Origin: Kangiella sp. HZ709 | Lineage (GTDB): Bacteria > Pseudomonadota > Gammaproteobacteria > Enterobacterales > Kangiellaceae | Direction of reading: 5' to 3' | DNA: 64,000 nt | NCBI RefSeq assembly: GCF_009674675.1 | Contig: NZ_WKJC01000001.1 | Location: 1,371,031 to 1,435,030 of the forward strand | Part shown: one piece after another, positions 1 through 8,169 of the stretch | How the letters are laid out: every line of letters begins with the position of its first letter | How positions within the stretch are numbered: position 1 is the stretch's first letter | Translations under genes and position numbers: made by a program | The notes under the pieces: model-generated | Told to the model about the DNA's origin: nothing | Database searches by the model: none | What the model saw: only the letters and a program-made list of their open reading frames with translations

Positions 1-375
1 CGTCATAGCACCTATGTCTAAACCGTGCGCACCAAGCCACATTAAATGATTTAAAATTCGAGTGATTTCTGCAAACATCACCCGAATGTATTGGGCACGT
101 TTAGGCGGCTTTATCCCCATAAGTTTTTCAATCGCCATAACATAGGCGTGCTCATTACACATCATCGACACGTAATCGAGCCGGTCCATATAACCAATCG
201 ATTGATTAAAGGGTTTTGATTCGGCGAGCTTTTCAGTGGCGCGATGCAATAAACCAATATGCGGATCGGCACGCACCACGGTTTCGCCGTCCATTTCTAA
301 AATCAGACGCAAAACGCCATGCGCAGCCGGATGCTGTGGGCCAAAGTTAACGGTATAGTTACGAATTTCAGCCAT
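1..375 (-). CDS. nuoD: NADH-quinone oxidoreductase subunit D (partial)
   Basis: This is the N-terminal 125 residues of the 49 kDa subunit of respiratory complex I; the gene runs off the left edge of the window. Together with NuoB and NuoC it forms the peripheral arm that lines the quinone site on the cytoplasmic side. The start [20 protein letters not shown] and the downstream [12 protein letters not shown] stretch are hallmarks of the family. The ATG at 373-375 overlaps the nuoC stop by a few bases, so translation is probably coupled. NuoC and NuoD are separate proteins here, unlike the fused NuoCD of Escherichia coli. Confidence 0.95.
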   Translation of the reverse strand, partial: MAEIRNYTVNFGPQHPAAHGVLRLILEMDGETVVRADPHIGLLHRATEKLAESKPFNQSIGYMDRLDYVSMMCNEHAYVMAIEKLMGIKPPKRAQYIRVMFAEITRILNHLMWLGAHGLDIGAMT

Positions 376-1123
376 TCACCGAATCCTTACTCTCACCTTT
401 CTGTGCTTGCTTTAAAGACTCTTTCAATGATTGGGGATCGGACACATAAATCGTATCCTCATTCTCACGAATCACTTTCGGCACTAATACTCTTGGTTGA
501 ATCGATACTGGCTCGTAAACACAGCGGTTTTGTTTAGCATCAAAACGCATTTCAACATTGCCAATCAAAGGGAAATCTTTTCTAAAAGGATGGCCAACAA
601 ATCCATAGTCGGTTAATAAACGACGTAGATCAGGATGACCTTCAAACAAAATACCAAACAAATCAAATGCTTCACGCTCAAACCAATCAACTCCATTCCA
701 TACAGAGATCACTGAAGGAATCGTTGGACGGTTTTCACCAATAAAGACTTTTACTCGCAAGCGCTGATTTAAACTGATAGAAAGCAAGTGATAAACCACT
801 GCAAAGCGCTCCCGACTCCACTTAGGTTTAGATTCAGAGATATCTTTTCTACCACGGCTAAAGCCAGACCCAGTGGCCTCATCGGTAGCCCACTCATCCA
901 AACCATATTGCAAGTAGTCAACGACTGTTAAATCAATCAATTGCTCAAACTGCAAACCATCTTGATCGCGCAGCTGCATGGCCACATCCACTAGATCATC
1001 TTTGGCAACTTCTATGGTAACTTCATCAAAAGCCTGTTCGCAGGCAATCATTTGATCGCCTAACAAATTCCCCAGTTGTTCAACCAAAGCATTAACCAAG
1101 CGCCACCTCATCTTTTTTAGCAT
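368..1123 (-). CDS. nuoC: NADH-quinone oxidoreductase subunit C
   Basis: This is the 30 kDa subunit of complex I, a soluble peripheral-arm protein that binds NuoD. The family signature is visible as [12 protein letters not shown], then [13 protein letters not shown], then [14 protein letters not shown]. The longest frame begins inside the 3' end of nuoB with a 32-base overlap. A start a few codons downstream, at the second ATG (residue 5) or at a TTG close to the nuoB stop, is equally possible, so the N-terminus is uncertain. The gene is third in the nuoABCD operon. Confidence 0.93.
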   Translation of the reverse strand: MLKKMRWRLVNALVEQLGNLLGDQMIACEQAFDEVTIEVAKDDLVDVAMQLRDQDGLQFEQLIDLTVVDYLQYGLDEWATDEATGSGFSRGRKDISESKPKWSRERFAVVYHLLSISLNQRLRVKVFIGENRPTIPSVISVWNGVDWFEREAFDLFGILFEGHPDLRRLLTDYGFVGHPFRKDFPLIGNVEMRFDAKQNRCVYEPVSIQPRVLVPKVIRENEDTIYVSDPQSLKESLKQAQKGESKDSVNG

Positions 1124-1622
1124 TTGTGGGATCTATTTGCGAATTGCGGGATATGACTTTGTTGCGTTTTATTTTATTTTGCAGTTGGATAATGCCATAG
1201 AGCAAGGCTTCTGCAGTAGGCGGACAACCTGGCACATAGATATCAACAGGCACAATTCGATCACAGCCACGAACCACGGAATAAGAATAATGATAATAAC
1301 CGCCTCCGTTAGCACATGATCCCATAGATATAACCCACTTAGGATCAGGCATTTGATCGTACACTCGCCTTAAAGCCGGTGCCATTTTATTGGTGAGAGT
1401 TCCGGCGACAATCATCACATCCGATTGACGAGGTGAAGGTCTAAAAACTATTCCAAAACGATCTAAATCATAACGAGCAGCCCCCGCATGCATCATTTCA
1501 ACAGCACAACAGGCAAGACCAAAAGTCATGGGCCACATGGAGCCCGTACGCGCCCAATCAAATAAATCTTGAACGCTGGTAGTAAAGAAACCATCTTTAG
1601 TTAATTTTTCTTCAATGCCCAT
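1092..1622 (-). CDS. nuoB: NADH-quinone oxidoreductase subunit B
   Basis: This subunit carries the terminal [4Fe-4S] cluster N2, which passes electrons to quinone. The ligands are visible as the paired cysteines in [10 protein letters not shown], the cysteine in MGSCANGGG and the cysteine in [10 protein letters not shown]. At 176 residues it has the usual length. It starts 6 bases after the nuoA stop, as expected for one operon. The C-terminal tail after [10 protein letters not shown] is lysine-rich and poorly conserved in the family. Confidence 0.96.
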   Translation of the reverse strand: MGIEEKLTKDGFFTTSVQDLFDWARTGSMWPMTFGLACCAVEMMHAGAARYDLDRFGIVFRPSPRQSDVMIVAGTLTNKMAPALRRVYDQMPDPKWVISMGSCANGGGYYHYSYSVVRGCDRIVPVDIYVPGCPPTAEALLYGIIQLQNKIKRNKVISRNSQIDPTNAKKDEVALG

Positions 1623-1628
1623 ACAGCC

Positions 1629-1985
1629 TTACTCCCACTCAAGCGCGCCTTTGCGCCATTCGTAAGCAAACCCCACAAGCAAAAGAAGAATAAAAACGCC
1701 CATGGCCCCAATGCCAAACCAACCGATTTCGTCAAATACCACAGCCCAAGGGAATAGAAAGGTGATTTCTAAATCAAAAATAATAAATAAGATCGCTACA
1801 AGATAAAATCGCACATCAAATTTCATGCGAGAATCTTCAAAGGCATCAAAGCCACATTCGAATGGTTTTTCTTTATCTTCAGAAGGATTGGAAGGGCCAG
1901 CAAAATAGCCGACTAATAGGAGTCCCCCGCCAAACAAAAGGCCAATTAATACGAATACCAGTATAGGTGCATATTCTGCAATCAT
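1629..1985 (-). CDS. nuoA: NADH-quinone oxidoreductase subunit A
   Basis: This is a small membrane subunit of complex I, 118 residues, with three hydrophobic segments at roughly 7-29, 60-82 and 87-108. The loop after the first helix has the family motif [10 protein letters not shown], which includes the conserved cysteine, followed by [15 protein letters not shown]. It is the first gene of the minus-strand nuo operon. The 198 bases upstream, shared with the divergent HD-GYP gene, must hold its promoter, but I could not pick convincing -35 and -10 boxes. Confidence 0.96.
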   Translation of the reverse strand: MIAEYAPILVFVLIGLLFGGGLLLVGYFAGPSNPSEDKEKPFECGFDAFEDSRMKFDVRFYLVAILFIIFDLEITFLFPWAVVFDEIGWFGIGAMGVFILLLLVGFAYEWRKGALEWE

Positions 1986-2183
1986 ATATTAATGGTCAAA
2001 GTAGCTGCGCGAGACCGATTCCTTAACTATTTTCTATCTTTTATTGCTACTCACCTTACCAGTAGCTTTAGAATTTTGCTAGCCTTTTTAAGTAGTTATG
2101 CTTTGTAGTTAATGAAATCCTTTTTCCACTAACTTGTTCTATTTTTTCATGTATAATGATTTTACTGTAAAGGAGTTACACCA

Positions 2184-3494
2184 ATGGGTTTTCTTAAAAA
2201 CTTATTTTCTTCAAACAAGAAGAAACCAAAAAATAGCCTTCCTGCAGAACCGATTTCTCAATCTAGACAGGAAGTCATCAAGAAAAAAATTTCTAGCCAA
2301 GAAATTCAAGTCGGTATGACTGTGATTGAATTAGATCGCCCATGGACCGATCTACCTGTGATGTTTCAAGAGTTAAGCATCTCTACAGAATCTGATATAA
2401 AGCTGCTCCAAAAGTATTGTCAATTCGTATTTATTGATTATGAATCCTTTAAATTCTATCGCCAGCAACAGATTAGTACCTTAAAAAATACAATCCGCTA
2501 TAAAACCCAAGTTCGAAAAGCCTCAGAAGTTAAAAGAAGCTTAAAGCAAGAACTTCCCAAAGCTAAAAAAGCATTTGATAACTCTAATGCTCATATCCAC
2601 AAAGTTATGCAAGAAGTCCAAAGTGACGGGCAGATTGATATATCAAAATCCAAAGAACTCGTTGCTGAATGTGTAAAAAGTATTTTAAACGAACCCAGCG
2701 CCATGTTTTGGATGAGCAAAATCAAATCTAAAGATGAATATACCGCTGAGCATTGTTTACGCGTTGCAATACTGGCAATTGCCTTCGGTCGCCACCTACA
2801 ATTGCCAAAGAATGAGCTTGAAACGATTGGGCTTTGCGGGATGCTGCACGATGTAGGCAAAATGAAAGTCCCCGCTTCAATATTAAATAAAAAAGAGCCT
2901 TTAACCGAAGGTGAATATGAAATCATCAGAGAGCATACTGTTTTAGGATACGTTTTTTTAAAGGAGCATGGTGGGATCGATGAGCAAGTGTGTACCGCCG
3001 CTTACAATCATCATGAAAGTTTAATTGGTGATGGCTACCCTCGACAAATAGATAGTGCTTACCTAAGTCTGTACGATCGGATAATTGCTATTGTCGATAG
3101 CTATGACGCCATAACCAGCGATCGCTGTTACAGCAAGGGAGTATCAGCTGATAAAGCAATTGCAATTTTGTATAAGGAAATTAGTAGCCGTTACGATGAG
3201 TATCTAGTCAAAGAATTTATAAAGATGGTTGGAGTCTACCCAGTGGGCACTTTTGTTCAGTTAAACAATGGCTTTTACGCCATTGTCCTCTCTTCGAATC
3301 CAGATGCAAAATTAAGCCCGATAGTAGAAATTATTGCTGATGAAAGGCAGCTGCCTCTTAAGCGCAAAGTAGCGGTTGATTTATCAAAGGGCAAGACACA
3401 TAAAGGTATCGAGTTGAAAATCTCTAAAAGCGTTTATGATGATGACGTAAATATTGATATCAAAGCATTCCTCGACGAAGAGGTTACAATTTAA
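2184..3494 (+). CDS. HD-GYP domain cyclic-di-GMP phosphodiesterase
   Basis: The protein is predicted to hydrolyse the second messenger cyclic di-GMP in the cytoplasm. Residues about 40-135 look like the DUF3391 domain that often precedes HD-GYP domains, and a basic linker follows. The HD pair lies in LHDVGK (His222, Asp223), and the GYP signature is present as HHESLIGDGYP (around 276-286), so the active site appears intact. There is no GGDEF domain and no membrane segment. An AAGGAG ribosome-binding site sits just before the ATG. It is transcribed divergently from nuoA, which is not its usual neighbour. Confidence 0.9.
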   Translation: MGFLKNLFSSNKKKPKNSLPAEPISQSRQEVIKKKISSQEIQVGMTVIELDRPWTDLPVMFQELSISTESDIKLLQKYCQFVFIDYESFKFYRQQQISTLKNTIRYKTQVRKASEVKRSLKQELPKAKKAFDNSNAHIHKVMQEVQSDGQIDISKSKELVAECVKSILNEPSAMFWMSKIKSKDEYTAEHCLRVAILAIAFGRHLQLPKNELETIGLCGMLHDVGKMKVPASILNKKEPLTEGEYEIIREHTVLGYVFLKEHGGIDEQVCTAAYNHHESLIGDGYPRQIDSAYLSLYDRIIAIVDSYDAITSDRCYSKGVSADKAIAILYKEISSRYDEYLVKEFIKMVGVYPVGTFVQLNNGFYAIVLSSNPDAKLSPIVEIIADERQLPLKRKVAVDLSKGKTHKGIELKISKSVYDDDVNIDIKAFLDEEVTI

Positions 3495-3554
3495 GTTGTA
3501 ATTTTATTTGCTCTTTCTTATCATCAAGGTATGACTTAATGATATTGTTTCTCT

Positions 3555-4556
3555 TTGAATAACGAACCATCTTTAACTTTTATAAAAGCAAGTTTCACCC
3601 CCCCTTTTTGGGCAAGAAATTGCCATCTGCAATCCTTATTAGGAACTTTAAAGTTTAGAAGACCCGCGTTAATAAAAAAATCTCAGCGACTGTTAACTCA
3701 TAGTCAGGAATTTTTATTAGATGCTCATGATGGGATTCGTCTTCAGAGCTTTTATTCTCCACAGCAGCCCGCTTCAAGAAAACTAGCGGTGTTGCTGCAT
3801 GGTTGGGAAGGGAGTCATGAATCTTTATATCTGCTGTCAGCAGCAAATAGCTTGTATCAAGCGGGTTATGATGTTTTACGCCTCAATTTACGTGACCATG
3901 GCAGCAGCCACCACTTAAATAAAGAATTATTTCATTCAAACCGGCTGCAAGAAATGGTCGATGCGGTTAAAAGCGCCCAAGAAAAATTTCAACCTGATAC
4001 TACCTATTTAATCGGTTTTTCCCTTGGCGGAAACTTTGCAACTCGGATAGCTGTAGAAGCCAGTAGAAACCAAATTGCTTTAGAGAAAACCATTGCTATA
4101 TGTCCTGCGATAGAGCCTAAAGATATCTTGGTTCAGCTAGAAAATGGATTAAGATTTTATCACGATTATTTTGTGAAAAAGTGGAAACGCTCTTTACGAA
4201 TAAAACAAAGTCATTTCCCTGATGAATATGACTTTGACGAAGTACATCAAATTAAATCTATGCGAGAAATGACCAATCGTTTGTTGGAATTATTTGGGGA
4301 TTTTAAAAGTTCAGATCATTACTTTAATGGTTATGCTTTAAGCGGCGAGCGCTTAAAAGATCTAGACAGCTCAGTGACTATGCTGATTAGTAAAGACGAT
4401 CCTGTTATTAATTTTCGAGATACTTTCACCCTAACCCAAAATAGTTATTTAGATATCCACATTAGTGAATATGGAGGTCATTGCGGCTTCATAAAAAACT
4501 CAAAGTTACAAAGCTGGGCTGATGAATTTATTTTAGCGCAGTTAAAGCAGGTATAA
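3555..4556 (+). CDS. YheT-like alpha/beta-hydrolase
   Basis: This is a 333-residue alpha/beta-hydrolase of the YheT/EMB8 (UPF0017) type. The N-terminal PPFWARNCHLQSLLG resembles the family's typical opening. The catalytic triad is visible: nucleophile Ser156 in IGFSLGGN, an acid in SKDDPV and the histidine in GGHCGFI. The oxyanion region is LLHGWEGS. An in-frame stop lies 12 bases upstream and no ATG is available until deep in the protein, so the TTG at 3555 is the likely start even though its ribosome-binding site is weak. The substrate is unknown; lipid or ester hydrolysis is an inference. Confidence 0.85.
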   Translation: MNNEPSLTFIKASFTPPFWARNCHLQSLLGTLKFRRPALIKKSQRLLTHSQEFLLDAHDGIRLQSFYSPQQPASRKLAVLLHGWEGSHESLYLLSAANSLYQAGYDVLRLNLRDHGSSHHLNKELFHSNRLQEMVDAVKSAQEKFQPDTTYLIGFSLGGNFATRIAVEASRNQIALEKTIAICPAIEPKDILVQLENGLRFYHDYFVKKWKRSLRIKQSHFPDEYDFDEVHQIKSMREMTNRLLELFGDFKSSDHYFNGYALSGERLKDLDSSVTMLISKDDPVINFRDTFTLTQNSYLDIHISEYGGHCGFIKNSKLQSWADEFILAQLKQV

Positions 4557-4586
4557 AAAAACCGCTAATTCTATGTAACGGTTTTT
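4557..4586. terminator. Hairpin terminator after the YheT-like hydrolase
   Basis: Arms AAAAACCG and CGGTTTTT are separated by 14 bases and begin just after the hydrolase stop codon. The A and T runs on both sides let it work in either direction. The same spacing to a 3'-tRNA-like fragment at 4591 suggests it may originally have served a minus-strand tRNA gene. Confidence 0.65.
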
Positions 4587-4590
4587 AATT

Positions 4591-4611
4591 TGGCGCCGGA
4601 GTGGGACTTGA
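4591..4611 (-). other. 3'-tRNA-like fragment (candidate attachment-site or decayed tRNA remnant)
   Basis: Read on the minus strand, these bases look like the end of a tRNA: part of the T loop and the 3' T-stem strand, an acceptor 3' strand, a G discriminator and CCA. No body of a tRNA is present on its upstream side. Fifteen bases (4597-4611) are identical to 6270-6284 inside the intact tRNA-Leu gene, in the same orientation. The discriminator differs from that of tRNA-Leu (A), so it could also be the remnant of a second, unrelated tRNA. Confidence 0.5.
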
Positions 4612-4741
4612 TATAAATATACAAGCAACTGTTTTATAACAACAAACTTGTAAGTAGTTCCTCCTCATTGTTACTACTGATGTTACATTTAATCCCTCTT
4701 TAACCATTCAGCATTAAATGCTAAAGGCTAATTATGTTGGC

Positions 4742-5191
4742 TTATCGCCCAATCCATTTATTAGCATTAATTGCACAGCTACGAACTCGGTATGCTCTAG
4801 TTTGAGGGTCTCCGTAAACTCTCCAATTAGGGCTGCTTCCACCTGCTCGGAAAAGATTGTAAGCAGCAAGAATTTCATTTGGTCTGCCATGAGTTGCAGC
4901 CCAGCAGTCAGCACTTGCTTCTCTTGCAGCAGGGTAATGCGCTGGATGTCTGTATATATGTTTTAGATAAATATGCGCATATTCATGTGCTCTAAAAAAC
5001 CCACAAGCTAAACCTATTTGTCTACATACATTTGGATTGTAGATTATTACTGCACCATGATGAGGATGAGCTCTAACTATAGCAATATCATTTAAGCTAG
5101 CATCAGGAACTTCCTCTACAGCATATAACGGTGGAATAAATAGAATTAAAGATAGAATGAATACTTTAAATACATTTTTCAAATAAGTCAT
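4742..5191 (-). CDS. Small secreted HExxH protein, putative metallopeptidase
   Basis: I do not recognise the family. The 149-residue product has a clear signal peptide (hydrophobic residues 9-22, likely cleavage after LYA at about 24). The mature part contains HEYAH within FFRAHEYAHIYLKH, a zinc-binding HExxH motif, followed about 20 residues later by REASADCWAA. That spacing would fit a third acidic ligand, as in gluzincin-type proteases. Several cysteines suggest disulphides in the periplasm or outside the cell. An AAGGAG ribosome-binding site lies before the ATG. The gene sits in the small segment between the tRNA-like fragment and tRNA-Leu. Protease activity is inferred from the motif alone. 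Confidence 0.7.
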   Translation of the reverse strand: MTYLKNVFKVFILSLILFIPPLYAVEEVPDASLNDIAIVRAHPHHGAVIIYNPNVCRQIGLACGFFRAHEYAHIYLKHIYRHPAHYPAAREASADCWAATHGRPNEILAAYNLFRAGGSSPNWRVYGDPQTRAYRVRSCAINANKWIGR

Positions 5192-5265
5192 AACAGCTCC
5201 TTGTTGTTCACTTATTAACCATTAAAGCACTACTCCAACTCTAGATCAATCTATGCAAATTTGCA

Positions 5266-5358
5266 TTAGGTTCTTAACCTTTCCTTAAAAGGAATGTGCT
5301 TTAATTTAGACTTCCTCGCTTCAAGATACTCTAGTGTAAGCAAACCACTTCTCATCAT
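5266..5358 (-). pseudogene. Possible small membrane peptide or frameshifted remnant
   Basis: The 246-base gap between the two orphan genes contains a short minus-strand frame. From the ATG at 5358 it encodes about 30 residues with a basic tail (EYLEARKSKLKHIPFKERL). The same frame continues upstream into a strongly hydrophobic segment that begins at a run of nine T residues and is closed by a stop just before it. This looks like the end of a small one-helix membrane protein whose start has been lost or shifted in the T run. No ribosome-binding site is visible, so it may also be chance. Confidence 0.25.
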
Positions 5359-5437
5359 GTATGAGCCAGCTAAGGCTATTACTAGAAGTAAAAAAAAGAA
5401 TAGGGTTGTCTTAATGTCAGGTTTTATTTGGCTTTAG

Positions 5438-5938
5438 TCACCCTAATTCCTGACTGGTAGGAATATATTGAGAAGCATCTTCCGACCAAGGTATGATTAA
5501 TTTAGCTCCATTAATAAAGAATAATTCCAATACTGGCTTACCTAGATAACGGTTCTCTGAATAAGAATGAATATCTTTCCATTCAACATATCTAACCAGG
5601 GAGTCTCTTGATATATAAATACCACTTTCACCAATGTGGCTAATGATAGCCAAGTGCCACCCTTCAAATGGAACGACCCCAAGAACTTCAATAGCTACCT
5701 CTTCTTTAGGAAGGTCTGCAGCCACTCCAAACTGTTTTAAGTAGTTTTTAGTGCGCATTCCTTTTATTTTTACTTTTGCAATAATAATAAATAGAACAAT
5801 AGCAATTGCTTCGACGATGGCTAACCAAGCAGGCTGACCAGCCTTCCAAAACAAGTAACTACACGCTGCAATCAAAGATGCAGCGGTAACTGTTCTAATG
5901 TTCAAGGGGACTTTAGGGAAATTAGTTTGACGACTCAT
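5438..5938 (-). CDS. Two-helix membrane protein of unknown function
   Basis: I do not recognise this 166-residue protein. Two adjacent hydrophobic helices (about 17-33 and 38-54) form a hairpin, followed by a soluble C-terminal region of about 105 residues. Its alternating pattern (VRYVEWKDIHSYSEN, then PVLELFFINGAKLIIPW) recalls bacterial PH-like domains that follow short membrane hairpins. That assignment is a guess from pattern only. It has no obvious partner gene; the neighbours are the secreted HExxH protein and tRNA-Leu. Confidence 0.6.
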   Translation of the reverse strand: MSRQTNFPKVPLNIRTVTAASLIAACSYLFWKAGQPAWLAIVEAIAIVLFIIIAKVKIKGMRTKNYLKQFGVAADLPKEEVAIEVLGVVPFEGWHLAIISHIGESGIYISRDSLVRYVEWKDIHSYSENRYLGKPVLELFFINGAKLIIPWSEDASQYIPTSQELG

Positions 5939-6229
5939 TTTATTAAACTGGCACAGGTAATTCGGTTGCTTCGATTATAGTGAATCGTTGTCATTATTGT
6001 GCATTTTATTTGTTACTATTCAAAGAGTACATCTCTAGCATTGAATGCCTTTAAAAGTATGTAGGATATGGTTATATATTAAATATACCTCACAGAGAGT
6101 ACGAGGAATCGCAAAAAATGGCCGTATCGTACTCAGACTGATACCGATAGAGGCTAAAATTTATCAAAAAACGGCTTTAGACGTCATATTTTACAGAAAC
6201 ATTGAAATCAAATGCTTTCAGGCATAAAA
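5939..6229. other. AT-rich gap with one inverted repeat, no gene seen
   Basis: No convincing gene is present. A 60-codon plus-strand frame at 6045-6227 lacks a ribosome-binding site and protein-like composition. The only structure I see is a perfect 8-base inverted repeat, GAGTACGA at 6097-6104 and TCGTACTC at 6127-6134, separated by 22 bases. Confidence 0.4.
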
Positions 6230-6251
6230 AAAGACGCCCTAAGACGTCTTT
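6230..6251 (-). terminator. Terminator of the tpiA-secG-tRNA-Leu unit
   Basis: Arms AAAGACG and CGTCTTT flank an 8-base loop, and on the minus strand the hairpin is followed by a T-rich run. It lies 12 bases beyond the tRNA 3' end and so closes the minus-strand tpiA-secG-tRNA transcript. Confidence 0.85.
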
Positions 6252-6262
6252 ATATTTTCAAT

Positions 6263-6349
6263 TGGTGCTCGGAGTGGGACTTGAACCCACACGGCCATAC
6301 GGCCACCACCCCCTCAAGATGGCGTGTCTACCAATTCCACCACCCGAGC
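6263..6349 (-). tRNA. tRNA-Leu (anticodon GAG)
   Basis: An 87-base cloverleaf can be folded on the minus strand, with CCA encoded. The acceptor arm pairs GCTCGGG with TCCGAGC and is followed by discriminator A. The D region GGTGGAATTGGTAGACACG is leucine-like. The anticodon stem CCATC/GGTGG encloses TTGAGGG (GAG), a long variable arm (GTGGCCGTATGGCCGT) follows, and the T arm carries GGTTCAAGTCC. It begins 13 bases after the secG stop, as in other gammaproteobacteria where tRNA-Leu follows secG. Confidence 0.96.
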
Positions 6350-6362
6350 AGAATTAGCAGAT

Positions 6363-6944
6363 TTATTTGTCGCCATCCGTTTCTTCTTTAACTTTTTCTT
6401 CTGCTTTTTTCTTAGCTTCATCTAGCTTCTTCTGAGCATCAGTTTTTAATTCATCAGCTTTTGCTTCTGCATCTTTTTTAATCGCTTCAACTTTTTGATC
6501 AACAGATTCAGCAGCTTTATCTGCTTCAGCTTGAACAGCATTTTTTACGTCATCGCCTGTTGGGATTTCAGTACTGATAACATCAACCTTTTCTGTTGGG
6601 ATTTCAGTTCCAGTTACTTCTGTTGGGATAGCGTTTAAGCTTGGCTCAACTGGCGCATCGCTAGTGGTTTGATTTAACTTCGCAGCTTCATCAGCAATAC
6701 CTGCTTCAGCAGATGTATTTTTCTTTACCCAAGTAATAGATAAAGCAATGACAAAGAACAAAATTGCTAAAATTGTAGTGCTTTTAGTAAGGAAGTTACC
6801 AGCACCCGGCGCACCAAACATGGTGTTAGAGCCGCCTGAGCCGAATGAAGCCCCCATTTCAGCACCTTTACCTTGTTGAATTAAGATAATGCCGATTAAC
6901 AAAAGGGCTACTACCAATAAACTGATTAACAAAAATAATTCCAT
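6363..6944 (-). CDS. secG: Preprotein translocase subunit SecG with long C-terminal extension
   Basis: SecG is the small membrane partner of SecYE that assists protein export. The start at the ATG at 6944 (MELFLLISLL) follows an AGG-containing site and avoids overlap with tpiA. The first helix is about 2-21, the glycine-rich GASFGSGGSNTMFG loop follows, and the second helix is about 53-70. The core ends near residue 75, but the protein is 193 residues long. Three IPTE/IPTG repeats and an acidic, lysine/alanine-rich, probably helical tail make up the rest. Typical SecG is about 75-110 residues. Confidence 0.93.
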   Translation of the reverse strand: MELFLLISLLVVALLLIGIILIQQGKGAEMGASFGSGGSNTMFGAPGAGNFLTKSTTILAILFFVIALSITWVKKNTSAEAGIADEAAKLNQTTSDAPVEPSLNAIPTEVTGTEIPTEKVDVISTEIPTGDDVKNAVQAEADKAAESVDQKVEAIKKDAEAKADELKTDAQKKLDEAKKKAEEKVKEETDGDK

Positions 6945-6948
6945 CGTC

Positions 6949-7704
6949 TTAACCTGCTGCTTTACATATTGCAATAAATTGTTCGGCTTTTAGAGAAGCA
7001 CCACCAATCAAACCACCATCGATATCTGCTTGAGCTAAAAGTTGTTCAGCGTTAGTAGGATTCATACTTCCGCCATATAAAATTTGTGTTTGTTCTGCTA
7101 CATCAACATCGAACTGAGCTAAATGAGCACGAATTTCTGCGTGTACTTCTTGCGCTTGTTCAGGCGTAGCGGTTTTGCCGGTGCCAATTGCCCAGACCGG
7201 CTCATAGGCAATCACACCTTGAGCAATCGATTCGATACCTGATTTTTCAATCACTGCGTCGAGCTGTCCTTTGACTATAGTCATAGTGGTGCCAGCTTCG
7301 CGTTCTTCAAGGGTTTCGCCAATACATAATACTGGTACAACGTCATTGTCTAGTGCTGCTTGATATTTTTCAGCCACGATTGTCGAAGACTCGCCATATA
7401 GGCTGCGTCTTTCTGAGTGGCCTACCAATACATACTGACAATTAACATCGGCCAACATAGAACCACTGATTTCGCCAGTGAAAGCACCGTTAGATTGCTG
7501 TGATAGATTTTGTGCGCCCACCGCAATATTTGTATCTGCAGCTAACTCTTTAACTTTGGTAAGATATAGAGAAGGAACAGATACCAAAATTTGGTGCTGC
7601 CAATCGCTATCTAACCGCCCTTTTATATCCGACATAAGCTCGCCAATGAATTGACTATCGCCATTCATTTTCCAGTTTCCTGCAATCAAAGTTTGTCTAG
7701 TCAT
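6949..7704 (-). CDS. tpiA: Triose-phosphate isomerase
   Basis: This enzyme interconverts dihydroxyacetone phosphate and glyceraldehyde 3-phosphate in glycolysis and gluconeogenesis. The active-site lysine is in NWKMNG, the electrophilic histidine in VGHSERR and the catalytic glutamate in YEPVWAIGTGKTA; the phosphate-binding ILYGGSMNP is also present. Its 251 residues are the usual length. The stop lies 4 bases before the secG start, so the two are cotranscribed with tRNA-Leu. Confidence 0.97.
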   Translation of the reverse strand: MTRQTLIAGNWKMNGDSQFIGELMSDIKGRLDSDWQHQILVSVPSLYLTKVKELAADTNIAVGAQNLSQQSNGAFTGEISGSMLADVNCQYVLVGHSERRSLYGESSTIVAEKYQAALDNDVVPVLCIGETLEEREAGTTMTIVKGQLDAVIEKSGIESIAQGVIAYEPVWAIGTGKTATPEQAQEVHAEIRAHLAQFDVDVAEQTQILYGGSMNPTNAEQLLAQADIDGGLIGGASLKAEQFIAICKAAG

Positions 7705-8169
7705 GATTTCTATTAACTTATCTTGTACTGCTTACGTTGTTAGTCACCTCATATCGAGCACTTCTGCGATTCAATAAAGATCCGAGAAATCAAGTCGAAT
7801 TGGGGCTTTTTACAAAAGGGCGCAAATGATATATGAAAGCCTCAACAAGCACAAGGATTAAAGGTGATTGCTGTCAACTAAAAGCATAATTTAAAAGAGT
7901 TTTACTATAAAAACCATGGATCTTAAACCCCTAATCCACGTATAATGTGCGCCGTTTAAAGCCTTAGCAGTATCTTACTATTTGATACTTTGTCTGGCTT
8001 TAGTTTTAAGCAAATTTGGGTATAGCGAAATAAAACAAAATAAAATCGCTGGTTGTGGAATTCCGCATACCGGCATTTTGACGTGTTTCTGTTATATTTC
8101 AAATAGTTAGAGGCATATGCCTCACGCAGAGTCATCGAATTTAATTTAACCAAAGTAAAGTAGCGACCT
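7705..8169. promoter_or_regulatory. Divergent tpiA/nqrA regulatory region
   Basis: This 465-base gap has no gene. A TATAAT box at 7941-7946 on the plus strand, with only a weak -35, is the best candidate nqr promoter, and it would give a leader of roughly 220 bases. The leader contains a near-palindrome around GGAATTCC (about 8055-8068) and a perfect 14-base palindrome, GAGGCATATGCCTC, at 8110-8123. The palindrome sits about 45 bases upstream of the nqrA start. Either could be an operator; no regulator can be named from the sequence. Confidence 0.5.

Noticed and set aside
6045-6227. 60-codon plus-strand frame upstream of tRNA-Leu
   Set aside because: It has no ribosome-binding site, no recognisable motif and an arginine/isoleucine-rich random-like composition, and it ends in the tRNA terminator.
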